This document shows positions 56,350 to 64,000 of a stretch of 64,000 bases of DNA, one piece after another. A program made the position numbers and the translations under genes. The notes beneath the pieces were generated by a model, which worked only from the letters and a program-made list of their open reading frames with translations, was not told the DNA's origin and did not search any database. The stretch's first letter is position 1. Each line of letters opens with the position of its first letter. Origin of the DNA: Typha latifolia (lineage: Eukaryota > Streptophyta > Magnoliopsida > Poales > Typhaceae); the NCBI GenBank assembly GCA_019914945.1, contig CM034104.1:8062501-8126500 (forward strand), given 5' to 3'.

Positions 56350-57159
56350 ATGGATTTTCATAGAGATGGACCCTCATCTATTAGACCTCCTATTCTAGAT
56401 GGATCAAATTATGGATATTGGAAAGCTAGGATGAGAGCTTATTTGAAGTCTATAGATGAGCGTGTATGGATGGCCATTGTGAACGGTTGGAGTCCACCAA
56501 TGTACATGGTGAATGATAAGTTTGTTGAGAAACCGATTAAGTCATGGGATAAGACAAATTATGAAAAAGTTGGCTGGAATAGCAAAGCAATAAATGCAAT
56601 TTTTAGTTGTGTTTTCTCGGAAGAATTTAGAAGAATTTCTACTTGTGAAATAGCAAAAGAAGTGTGGACGATCTTAGAAACAACTCATGAAGGAACTATG
56701 GCTGTAAAACTTTCGAAACTTCAGAGGTTGACTACTAGTTTTGAAACCCTACGTATGGAGGAGAATGAGACATTTAATGAGTTCTATGCAAAGCTGAGTG
56801 ATATAGTCAACTCCAGTTTCAACCTAGGAGAGAAAATTCCTAAAAACAGAATTGTCCGTAAGATTCTTAGGTCTCTTCCAAAAAGGTTTCAGGCGAAAGT
56901 TACAGCTATTGAGGAAAGTAAAGACATCGACTCTATGAAAGTTGAACAATTGGTAGGAAATCTTCAAACATTTGAGTCCAGTCATTCAAAACCGAGGAAG
57001 TCCAAAGGGATGGCTCTATCAACTGTTGAACAAAATTTAGAGGAGTCTGATGATGAAGGTGATTTAGATGTTGAGATGTTGGCTATGTTTGTCAAAAAGT
57101 TCAATAAATTTTTTCAGAAGCCAAACAAGTTGAATGTTGAAAAATCTGAAAAAAAATAA
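56350..57159 (+). CDS. gag: S5 Gag (269 aa), separated from pol by a frameshift
   Basis: ATG 56350 (MDFHRDGPSSIRPPILDGSN) is chosen because S2 and S4 share it; the open frame upstream runs through the PBS. Blocks YGYWKARMRAYLKSIDERVW (residues ~22-41), WNSKAINAIFSCV, TTHEGTMAVKLSKLQRLTTS and FNEFYAKLSDIVNSSFNLGE form the copia Gag capsid region. An acidic EESDDEGDLDVEML stretch and a Lys-rich end follow. It stops at TAA 57157-57159 after an A-run, before the CCHC knuckle, which the next frame encodes. S4 shows one A fewer there, so one base was inserted. Gag would build the cytoplasmic particle. Confidence 0.9.
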   Translation: MDFHRDGPSSIRPPILDGSNYGYWKARMRAYLKSIDERVWMAIVNGWSPPMYMVNDKFVEKPIKSWDKTNYEKVGWNSKAINAIFSCVFSEEFRRISTCEIAKEVWTILETTHEGTMAVKLSKLQRLTTSFETLRMEENETFNEFYAKLSDIVNSSFNLGEKIPKNRIVRKILRSLPKRFQAKVTAIEESKDIDSMKVEQLVGNLQTFESSHSKPRKSKGMALSTVEQNLEESDDEGDLDVEMLAMFVKKFNKFFQKPNKLNVEKSEKK

Positions 57160-60100
57160 AGCTTTTGTGAAAAAGAAGAATACTGTGAGTTCGAATACAA
57201 GTGTTAGCAACAACAATGTCAAACAAAAAAATAAAAATTCTGAGAATAAAGTTCAATGTTTTGAATGTTCTGGTTTTGGACACATCGCACAAGAATGCCC
57301 TAATCGTCTTAAGAGAAAGGTTAAAGCTATGAAAGTTACTTGGGATGATTCAGATGAATCTAATGATGATTCTGAAAAAGACGAAGAAAACTTTGTAGCC
57401 TTTGCCTCTTCTCTGCTTAATACTGACTCTATTGTTGATTCTGATAGTACAGATGATTTTGATATGCTACCAGCTGAGGAAGATGAATCTGAAATTCAAA
57501 AGGCATATAATGACTTGTATCTAGAGTCATTTAAACTCAAGAAAAACAATCTTAGACTACTTCAACGACTCAAGGTAATTGAACCAGAAAGAATTCAATT
57601 TGAGGAGAAGTACAAATTGGAGCTTGAACGTGTCAAAAACCTTTCTGAACAACTTTGCAATGCGAAAAATAAAATGAAGGCTGATGAAATTGAACTAGAG
57701 CGATTGCATAAAGAAGTTACATTTCTAAAAGGGAAGAACAAACTTGACGAGATACTAAAAGCTCAGATCTCTGGAAAAGACAGGTATGGTGTTGGATACA
57801 CTAGTAATTCAAATAATAATAAAACTGTTTTTGTTTTTGCAGGTATACAAAAGGAAGAATACCTGATGCCATCAACCGCATTTACAAAGAAATCCTGGAT
57901 GAATGCTTCTAAACTGAAGTTGAATCTACAAACTAGTGAAACTTCGACGGTACCAAAGGTAAACTCTAGTCACACTCCTCGACAAAAGGTGAGTAGAAAA
58001 AGGTTTGTTCCGACATGCTATCATTGCGGCATTCTAGGGCATATTCGACCTCATTGCAAACTTTTGCAAAAACCTAGAAATGCTTTCATTTATGGGATGA
58101 AAACAAAGGCCATATGGGTCAAGAAAAGTGATTTAAGATGTTATGTTGTGCATACAGCCTTGAAAGCTTTAAATTCTGATTTGTGGTATTTAGACAGCGG
58201 CTGTTCAAGACATATGTCGGGTGACAAGTTGTTATTTTCTAATCTTGAAAAACATGAAGGGGGAGTTGTGACATTCGGAGATGGTAATTCATCAAAGGTA
58301 ATAGGTAAAGGAAAGGTAAGTATTCCAGGGATTCCTAGTCTCAAAAATGTTTTGTATGTTAAGGGTTTGAAAGCAAATCTACTGAGTATCAGTCAATTTT
58401 GTGATGAAGATTATGAGGTAAAATTCTCCAAAAATGATTGCACTATTCTAGATCATGATGGTAATGTTGTATGTTATAGATCTAGAACATCTGATAATTG
58501 CTATATTGTTGGAACTTCACATAAACTGAAATGTAACAGTGCCTCTTTCGACATTGCAGATCTCTGGCATCAACATCTTGGACATGTGAATCACAAGGAA
58601 TTATTTACTCTGTCCAAACATGAAGTGGTAAGAGGAATACCTAAGATGAAAGAAATGTCAAAAAGAGTGTGCGGTTCATGTCAAATTGGAAAACAAATTC
58701 GAATCCCACACAATCTTGACACTTCTACTGTTATGGAATCTGCTAATGTTATGATAGATGAATCCACGACTGACTTAACTGAAGCTACTTCTGTTTTTGT
58801 TTCTGCAGATACAAATTACGAAGAAATAGGAAAGGAGCTTGATTTGGAAATTGAGAATCAGAACGAGGACAAAGTTGAAATGAACAAAAATGACTGCAAC
58901 ATACCAGAACCATCTGCTAGAGTGAAATCTAATCATCCACTGTCACAAGTGATCGGAGACGTGAATGAACCAATTAAGACAAGACGACAAATCCAAAGTG
59001 AGGTATCATTTACTTGTTATACATCTTCTTTTGAACCTAAAAATGTGAAGGAAGCATTGTTAGACGATTCTTGGGTTAATGCTATGCATGAGGAATTAGA
59101 GCAATTTTCTAGGAATGATGTTTGGTATTTAGTCCCTAGACCTAAGAATGTGAATGTCATTGGAACAAAATGGATTTACAAGAATAAAAGTGATGAAGAT
59201 GAGACTTTTGCTCCTGTTGCTAGATTAGAGTCTATTCGTATACTGCTTGCCATTGCTTATCATTTAAAATTTAAATTGTTTCAAATGGATGTTAAAAGTG
59301 CCTTCTTGAATGGTATCCTGAATGAAGAAGTTTATGTGGAACAACCTAAGGGTTTCGAAAATCAAAAATTTCCTTCTCATGTTTTTAAATTGAAAAAGGC
59401 CCTCTACGGGCTAAAACAAGCTCCAAGAGCTTGGTATGAGAAGTTGACTACTTTTTTAGTGGATGCGGGGTTCACTCGAGGGGGAGTGGACAAGACATTG
59501 TTCATTAGACGGTCGAACAGACGTTTAGTTGTGGCACAAATATATGTGGATGACATTGTCTTCGGGGCAACGAGTCAATCGTTAGCTAAGGAGTTTGCTG
59601 ATCTCATGCATAGTCATTTTGAGATGAGCATGATGGGTGAGTTGAAGTTCTTTTTGGGACTTCAAATTACTCAATTGGAAAGAGGGATATTTATCGCTCA
59701 AACCAAATATGCTAAGGATCTAGTGACTAAATTTGGTTTAGAAAATGCAAAACATGCTAGAACTCCTATGAGTACAACTACCAAACTAGGTAAGGATATT
59801 TCAGGACAAAGTGTTGATCAGACACTGTATAGGAGCATGATTTGTAGTCTTTTGTACTTAACTGCTAGTAGACCTGACATTGCATTTAGTGTCGGTGTGT
59901 GTGCTAGGTTTCAGTCTGAACCTAAGGAGTCACATTTGTTTGCTGTGAAACGTATCATAAAATATGTCAGTGGCACAGTTAATTTAGGTATCTGGTTTAC
60001 GTATGACTCGGGTGCTATCATATCGGGATACACGGATTCTGATTGGGCAGGTTCATGTGATGATAGAAAAAGTACTTCAGGTGGATGTTTTTATGTTGGA

Positions 60101-60487
60101 AACAATCTGGTTGCTTGGCATAGTAAGAAACAAAACTCGATATCTTTATCTAGTGCAGAGGCCGAGTACATTGCAGCAGGGAGTTGTTGTTCTCAGTTAC
60201 TATGGATGAAACAGATGGTCAAGGATTATGGCATTGAACAAGATACTATGGTGCTTTATTGTGACGACATGAGTGCTATTAATATATTGAAAAATCCTGT
60301 TCAGCACTCGCGTACAAAACATATTGATATCCGACATCATTTTATACGCGAGTTAGTTGAAGACAAAACAATTGCTCTTGAACATGTTGAGACGGAGAAA
60401 CAGTTGGGTGATTTGTTTACAAAATCTTTGGATTTACAGAGATTTGAGTATCTTCGTACTTCTTTAGGGATTTGTGCTTTGGGCTGA
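57134..60487 (+). CDS. pol: S5 Gag-Pol continuation: knuckles, protease, RT, RNase H; integrase core missing
   Basis: This frame has 1117 codons; the first Met is incidental, since the frame continues Gag after a one-base shift. By residue: CCHC knuckle CFECSGFGHIAQEC (42-55); acidic linker and coiled coil (~115-205); second CCHC, CYHCGILGHIRPHC (295-308); protease site DSG (354-356); pre-integrase zinc region LWHQHLGHVNHKEL to CGSC (477-516). At residue ~527 the integrase core is absent: 660 nt relative to S3. RT spans ~655-900 with QMDVKSAFLNG (Asp719) and YVDD (804-807), but 24 residues containing the conserved KARLVAQGY are deleted after residue 688. RNase H motifs are YTDSDWAG (Asp968), SAEAEY (Glu1009), YCDD (Asp1044) and HIDIRHH (Asp1065). 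Open, yet defective for integration and probably for RT. Confidence 0.9.
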   Translation: MLKNLKKNKAFVKKKNTVSSNTSVSNNNVKQKNKNSENKVQCFECSGFGHIAQECPNRLKRKVKAMKVTWDDSDESNDDSEKDEENFVAFASSLLNTDSIVDSDSTDDFDMLPAEEDESEIQKAYNDLYLESFKLKKNNLRLLQRLKVIEPERIQFEEKYKLELERVKNLSEQLCNAKNKMKADEIELERLHKEVTFLKGKNKLDEILKAQISGKDRYGVGYTSNSNNNKTVFVFAGIQKEEYLMPSTAFTKKSWMNASKLKLNLQTSETSTVPKVNSSHTPRQKVSRKRFVPTCYHCGILGHIRPHCKLLQKPRNAFIYGMKTKAIWVKKSDLRCYVVHTALKALNSDLWYLDSGCSRHMSGDKLLFSNLEKHEGGVVTFGDGNSSKVIGKGKVSIPGIPSLKNVLYVKGLKANLLSISQFCDEDYEVKFSKNDCTILDHDGNVVCYRSRTSDNCYIVGTSHKLKCNSASFDIADLWHQHLGHVNHKELFTLSKHEVVRGIPKMKEMSKRVCGSCQIGKQIRIPHNLDTSTVMESANVMIDESTTDLTEATSVFVSADTNYEEIGKELDLEIENQNEDKVEMNKNDCNIPEPSARVKSNHPLSQVIGDVNEPIKTRRQIQSEVSFTCYTSSFEPKNVKEALLDDSWVNAMHEELEQFSRNDVWYLVPRPKNVNVIGTKWIYKNKSDEDETFAPVARLESIRILLAIAYHLKFKLFQMDVKSAFLNGILNEEVYVEQPKGFENQKFPSHVFKLKKALYGLKQAPRAWYEKLTTFLVDAGFTRGGVDKTLFIRRSNRRLVVAQIYVDDIVFGATSQSLAKEFADLMHSHFEMSMMGELKFFLGLQITQLERGIFIAQTKYAKDLVTKFGLENAKHARTPMSTTTKLGKDISGQSVDQTLYRSMICSLLYLTASRPDIAFSVGVCARFQSEPKESHLFAVKRIIKYVSGTVNLGIWFTYDSGAIISGYTDSDWAGSCDDRKSTSGGCFYVGNNLVAWHSKKQNSISLSSAEAEYIAAGSCCSQLLWMKQMVKDYGIEQDTMVLYCDDMSAINILKNPVQHSRTKHIDIRHHFIRELVEDKTIALEHVETEKQLGDLFTKSLDLQRFEYLRTSLGICALG

Positions 60488-61465
60488 TTTTATTGGGATT
60501 TGAGTTCTTTTTAGTTTGCGAGTTTGTTATCGTTTCATTTTTTTTTTTGGTTTTCTTTACTCTGACATTTTCTTTGGTTTTAGTTTTAGACTCGTCGAGA
60601 GTTTTTGTTATATAAAAAAAAAATTTGATGCACTCCTAGATTCAATACTATACTCTTGACATAAAAATATGCTTTTCTTTTTTATTATAAGTTATTATAG
60701 TCAAGTTTGTCATCTTGTAGTATATTGTTTCAATTTTAATTTTGTCACTCCCTCGACTTTAATAATTATAAATGTTTAATGCACTCATAACGTATGTGTA
60801 TTCTTGTGTGAGCATGATATCATGAATATTTTTTTTAAATAGCTCTCTATTAACTTTGATTTGCATAGTTTGACCTCATGCTTAGTTATCAAATATATTT
60901 TTATAAAAGATCAATGAAAAGGGCTACAATGAGTTAGTGTGAAAGCTGTCTTGTTTCGAGTCCAGTTTGACTCAGTACATTATTTGCAATTTTAAAAAAA
61001 AATTGATATATGTGAATCTCTTCTTGCACATCGGTTGATTTGTACTACAAGAAAAGGGCTACCTACTCATGTGTGAAAGCCGTCATTGCACATATATGTT
61101 TCAAAAAATATATATATATATACAGGAAAAATTCCTGTTGTGTTATGGAGAATAAGTCGAAAAGTGCAACATTTCCATACTAAGTCGGTTTGACTACTGT
61201 GTTGCATCATTGTTTATATAGAAAAGTTTGTTTAAAAAGATTGGTTCATGTTATTAATGCACATCTTGCATATGCATATCGTTATGATCAATCAAGATTA
61301 ATGTAATTTTGAGTGATGCATTCGAATTGATTATAATATGCTTTTGATGATTTGATTGATCTTGTATGACTTATTTCATTTGATTGTCATATTCTATGTC
61401 TTGAATATAGTTTGGAATTCTAGAAGTGCATCTCCAAAATGATTTTGAACTTGTTTTTAGCTTCT
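60488..61465 (+). other. S5 3' untranslated region between pol and ORF2
   Basis: T-rich and non-coding, conserved with S2, S3 and S4 (for example TTTGACCTCATGCTTAG, ATCAATGAAAAGGGCTACAA). An (AT)n run lies at 61109-61122. Confidence 0.75.
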
Positions 61466-62007
61466 AAAAAAAAAAAAAAAAAAAAAGGGCGTTCGAACGA
61501 GGATTATTGCGTTCGAACGCGGTGCGTTCGAACGCACTCATTTAAATACTGCGTCCGAACCCAAGGGTTTCATCTTCCTCTTTCCAAACCCTAAAAACCC
61601 TTCATTTTCCCCTTCTCAAATCTTCAAGATCTTGGTGTTTTTCATCGAATTTTTCACTTCAAATCCTTTTTGGGGGTAGATCTCCTCCGGATCTAGTGTC
61701 TTTCCACAAAATTTTTGAGTTTCTCCCCACATTTGCAAGGTATGATCATCCATTATTTTCCTATTTTTTTATTCCATAAACATGCTTGATCTTGAGTGAT
61801 TTTGTGCGTTCTCAACTTTTGATCACGTTAATGTTCAACTCTTGATGGTTCTTGTGAGATTGAACGTGATATCTTAGCGTTTTTCAAGTGAAAGATGTTT
61901 TTTCTTTTGGGGCTTCATGGTTTCTATCAGTTTTTTTTCGAATTCTTGCTATTTTTTTGGTTGCTTTGGGCATGTATTGAATATTGCAACATGTTTTCTT
62001 TTCAAGA
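61466..62007 (+). promoter_or_regulatory. Leader upstream of ORF2: A-tract, GTTCGAAC palindromes, telo-box, CT-rich leader
   Basis: A 21-base A-run (61466-61486) is followed by GTTCGAAC palindromes at 61491, 61511 and 61526. Then come ACCCTAAAAACCC (61588-61600), which includes a telo-box-like AAACCCTAA, and a CT-rich leader. It looks like a plant 5' leader. Whether it has promoter activity is unknown. The palindromes are absent from the same place in S4 (about 42800-42840). Confidence 0.5.
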
Positions 62008-63053
62008 ATGCCTAAAAAGGCGACAGTGACCAAGAAACCAAGGCCGCCTTCATCGCCATCCTCGGCTCCCAAGTTTTCTTCAACGGCGGCTGCGGGTTGC
62101 TACAAACATAATTTTGGCACCCGTCTGTTATCTCGAAAGACCCGTGGTTATATCTGATTTTTTCTGAATTGGGGATTGAACAGATCTTTCTTTGAACGAG
62201 GATGGTTATCGGTGTGTCGGATGAGCGGGACTGCTTATGTGGAAATTGTTCGGGAATTCTTTAGTAATGCCATGATTTTCGATCACCGTATACGTTCTAC
62301 TTTGTTCGTGGTGTATCTATCTACCCGGATTCGATGTTATTCGTGTTGAACTTCGTTTTCTGATGGTGAGTACCGGTATCCAACGTCCGCTCCACTTCCC
62401 CGATGTCAATGAATATGCCGTCTGTCGATCAAAGGGGAACGTTGGAAAGGTAACATGATGTCGCATGCAAAGCTGACATCTGTGGCTCGCATGCTTCACC
62501 TCTTTTGTCTGTACAATGTTACACCCAAGACTCGACATTCCAGCATTAGTCTCGATCGTGCGTTCCTTCTTCATGCCATGTTATCGGGTGTCTCTATTGA
62601 CTTAGCTGCCGTGATCTATGATTCGATTCTCTCAGCTGCACAGAAAGAAGCACCTCGTGAGGGATTACCATTTGGCATTTTTCTTACAAATCTGTGCACT
62701 CAAAGTGGGGTGCGAGTCGATGCTTCGGAACCTTCTCTTACTTCGCAGAAACCATTGGATCGGATAACTCTTAAGCGGAGTCAAGCTCATGACCAGTTGT
62801 CTCCTCTCAAACCATCCTCTTCCACTGCTGGTCGGTCATCGCACCTCGACAGTTCTGATGATAGCTCTGCCGATGACTCATCTCCCACTAAGGGGGAGTT
62901 ACCTTAGAACTCAGACCGTTTCGATCAGCTTTGTACTCAAGTCCAGGATCTCCATTCGGCAGTAAATGAATTACGAGCTGAGCAAGCTCGTCAGGGGACT
63001 GTTCTTGACTCCGTGTTGACGATTCTTCATCGTCAGTTTCCTCCAAGTTCCTA
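62008..63053 (+). pseudogene. S5 ORF2: putative plant transposon protein domain, broken
   Basis: ATG 62008 begins MPKKATVTKKPRPPSSPSSA, a basic Pro/Ser-rich start. TGA follows at 62156-62158. The frame then shows ERGWLSVCRMSGTAYVEIVR and EFFSNAMIF. A frameshift near 62300 leads to FVRGVSIYPDSMLFVLNF. From 62455 the frame is open: SVARMLHLFCLYNVTPKTRH, SLDRAFLLHAMLSGVSIDLA, AVIYDSIL and NLCTQSGV, together the plant putative transposon-protein domain. The acidic tail has TAG at 62905-62907, then a coiled-coil end to PPSS and a stop at 63051-63053. Copy S1 is undamaged over the shared part. The role is unknown. It is not a transposase by any motif I can see. Confidence 0.75.
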
Positions 63054-63067
63054 GTCTTTGGCATTTG

Positions 63068-63452
63068 TGCCAAAAAGGGGGAGAGTGTCTTAGATAGTGT
63101 CTTAGTCTTTAGGTGTCTAGGTGTGTAGGGGGAGTATGGGCATAGGGGGAGTTTAGTGGAGTTTTCTTAATGAGAAACCTTGCTTTGTCTTAGTGTCGTT
63201 GGCATTTGAACTTAACTTGAAGTAATTGTGATAACGTGTGTTTAATCTTTGTCTTTTTAAATTTTTGCTCTTGTGATAACTTGTGTTTTGATTTTTTTAT
63301 TTCAAGTTATTTTCACTTGATCTTGGATTGGTATATGTTTCTTTGCAGGGATTGATATGCAAAATACTCTAGACTTGTTGGTTGCTTAGTTTGAAGTCTT
63401 TGTAATATCTTGTAACCTAAGTGTTTTGTCACAAATTGCCAAAGGGGGAGAT
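63068..63452 (+). promoter_or_regulatory. S5 3' polypurine tracts
   Basis: AAAAAGGGGGAGAGTGTC at about 63074, TAGGGGGAG at about 63127 and 63144, and the priming tract AAAGGGGGAGA at 63441-63451 against the LTR. Confidence 0.8.
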
Positions 63453-64000
63453 TGTTAGGTTTTTAATTGTTGGCAATTGTGTTCAAAATATTCTAAGTGT
63501 ATTTTTACATGTATATGAGCTTTACTCAAGTCTAGAATATCTCTGGTGTGAAAAATTGCAAGATCATTGGAGAAAAGCCGTCGCATTCACACCGCGTTCA
63601 CAAACGCGTTCGAACGCGAAATCTGCGTTCACACAGACCGAGAGCCGCGTTCACAAACGCGTTCGAACGCGGGCACTGCGTTCACACAGACAGAGAGCCG
63701 CGTTCACAAACGCGTTCGAACATGAGCACTACGTTCACACAGACCGAGAGCCGCGTTCACAAACGCGTTCGAACGCGGCACACTGCGTTCACACGGCCGA
63801 GAGCCGCGTTCACAAACGCGTTCGAACGCGGGCACCTGCGTTCACACGAGGCCGAGAGCAGCGTTCACAAACGCGTTCGAACGCAACCTGAAGAATTCAA
63901 GCTGTTGCGTTCGAACGCACTTGGGCCCGTTCGAACGCACCTGAGATCAAGTCAGGCCGTTCGAACGCACACGGGCCGCGTTCGAATGCACCTATGAAGT
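63453..64000 (+). repeat. S5 3' LTR, first 548 bp
   Basis: TGTTAGGTTTTTAATTG as in the 5' LTR. The 53-bp array has six units (63596, 63649, 63702, 63755, 63808 and 63863) and is followed by the same flank AACCTGAAGAATTCAAGCTG, so the array is complete within the window. The LTR continues beyond 64000. Confidence 0.95.

Larger units (their letters stand above)
55119..64000 (+). mobile_element. S5: Sirevirus-like element, longest copy (continues past the window)
   Basis: The order is 5' LTR, PBS, gag, pol (open but with two deletions), 3' UTR, ORF2 leader, ORF2 pseudogene, polypurine tracts and 3' LTR (548 bp visible). Left flank CACCA (55114-55118) would be the target duplication; the right flank is not visible. 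It is inserted in the T5 internal region. Confidence 0.95.

Noticed and set aside
57134..57165. Programmed -1 frameshift between gag and pol
   Set aside because: The pol frame is +1 relative to gag, and the S4 sequence indicates a single-base insertion. I see no slippery heptamer with a downstream structure in the right frame.
62008..63053. Envelope gene of the Sirevirus-like element
   Set aside because: No signal peptide, transmembrane span or cleavage site is visible. The sequence instead resembles the plant putative transposon-protein domain.

Overview
The window looks like a repeat-dense flowering-plant nuclear chromosome. It consists almost entirely of nested, decayed LTR retrotransposons. 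I see no convincing host gene, tRNA, rRNA or CRISPR. The plant assignment rests on a Sirevirus-type Ty1/copia family, chromodomain-bearing Ty3/gypsy elements primed by initiator-Met tRNA, and a plant-type second ORF (putative plant transposon protein domain) downstream of copia pol. The species cannot be named.

Four repeat families, given working names here, explain most of the window. (1) SIRE-like copia, 'S': five copies. S1 is only a 3' end (1-1773, +). S2 is 8481-12532 (-). S3 is about 21931-26352 (+, no LTRs). S4 is 41133-47070 (-, flanked by the target duplication AAAAT). S5 runs from 55119 past the window end (+). (2) Chromovirus-like gypsy 'G1': 1774-3043, 15559-16030 (LTR piece), 21634-21930, 26375-34828 continuing at 47164-48782, and 50619-51671. 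(3) Related chromovirus-like gypsy 'G2': 12533-15558, 34829-47163, plus related LTR insertions at 27076-28189, 31316-31660 and 39110-40088. (4) 'T': very long non-coding LTRs with TGTAAC/GTTACA ends and a GA-rich block, at 6305-8480, 16031-18171, 18172-21633, 31680-33840 and 51672-53214.

The nesting order can be read. G1 (26375-48782) is host to G2 (34829-47163), inserted in its 3' LTR. G2 in turn holds S4 in its own 3' LTR and a collapsed minus-strand element at 39110-40088 (target duplication CCGAT).

S encodes Gag with a CCHC knuckle, then protease, integrase, RT and RNase H, then a separate ORF2 followed by several polypurine tracts. No copy in the window is complete. S5 has a long open pol (1117 codons), but compared with S3 it has lost the integrase core (660 nt) and 24 residues of RT, both in frame. 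S2 has an in-frame Gag/RNase H fusion. S4 lost everything between protease and the 3' end. These look like deletion derivatives that were moved in trans.

The most unusual signals are: a CpG-rich palindromic module (core GCGTTCGAACGC plus TTGTGAACGC) shared by the LTRs of the unrelated copia S and gypsy G1/G2 families; its 53-bp tandem array in S, whose copy number differs between the two LTRs of one element; eight tandem primer-binding-site-like units at 48494-48777; and a perfect 35-bp hairpin at 3129-3204.
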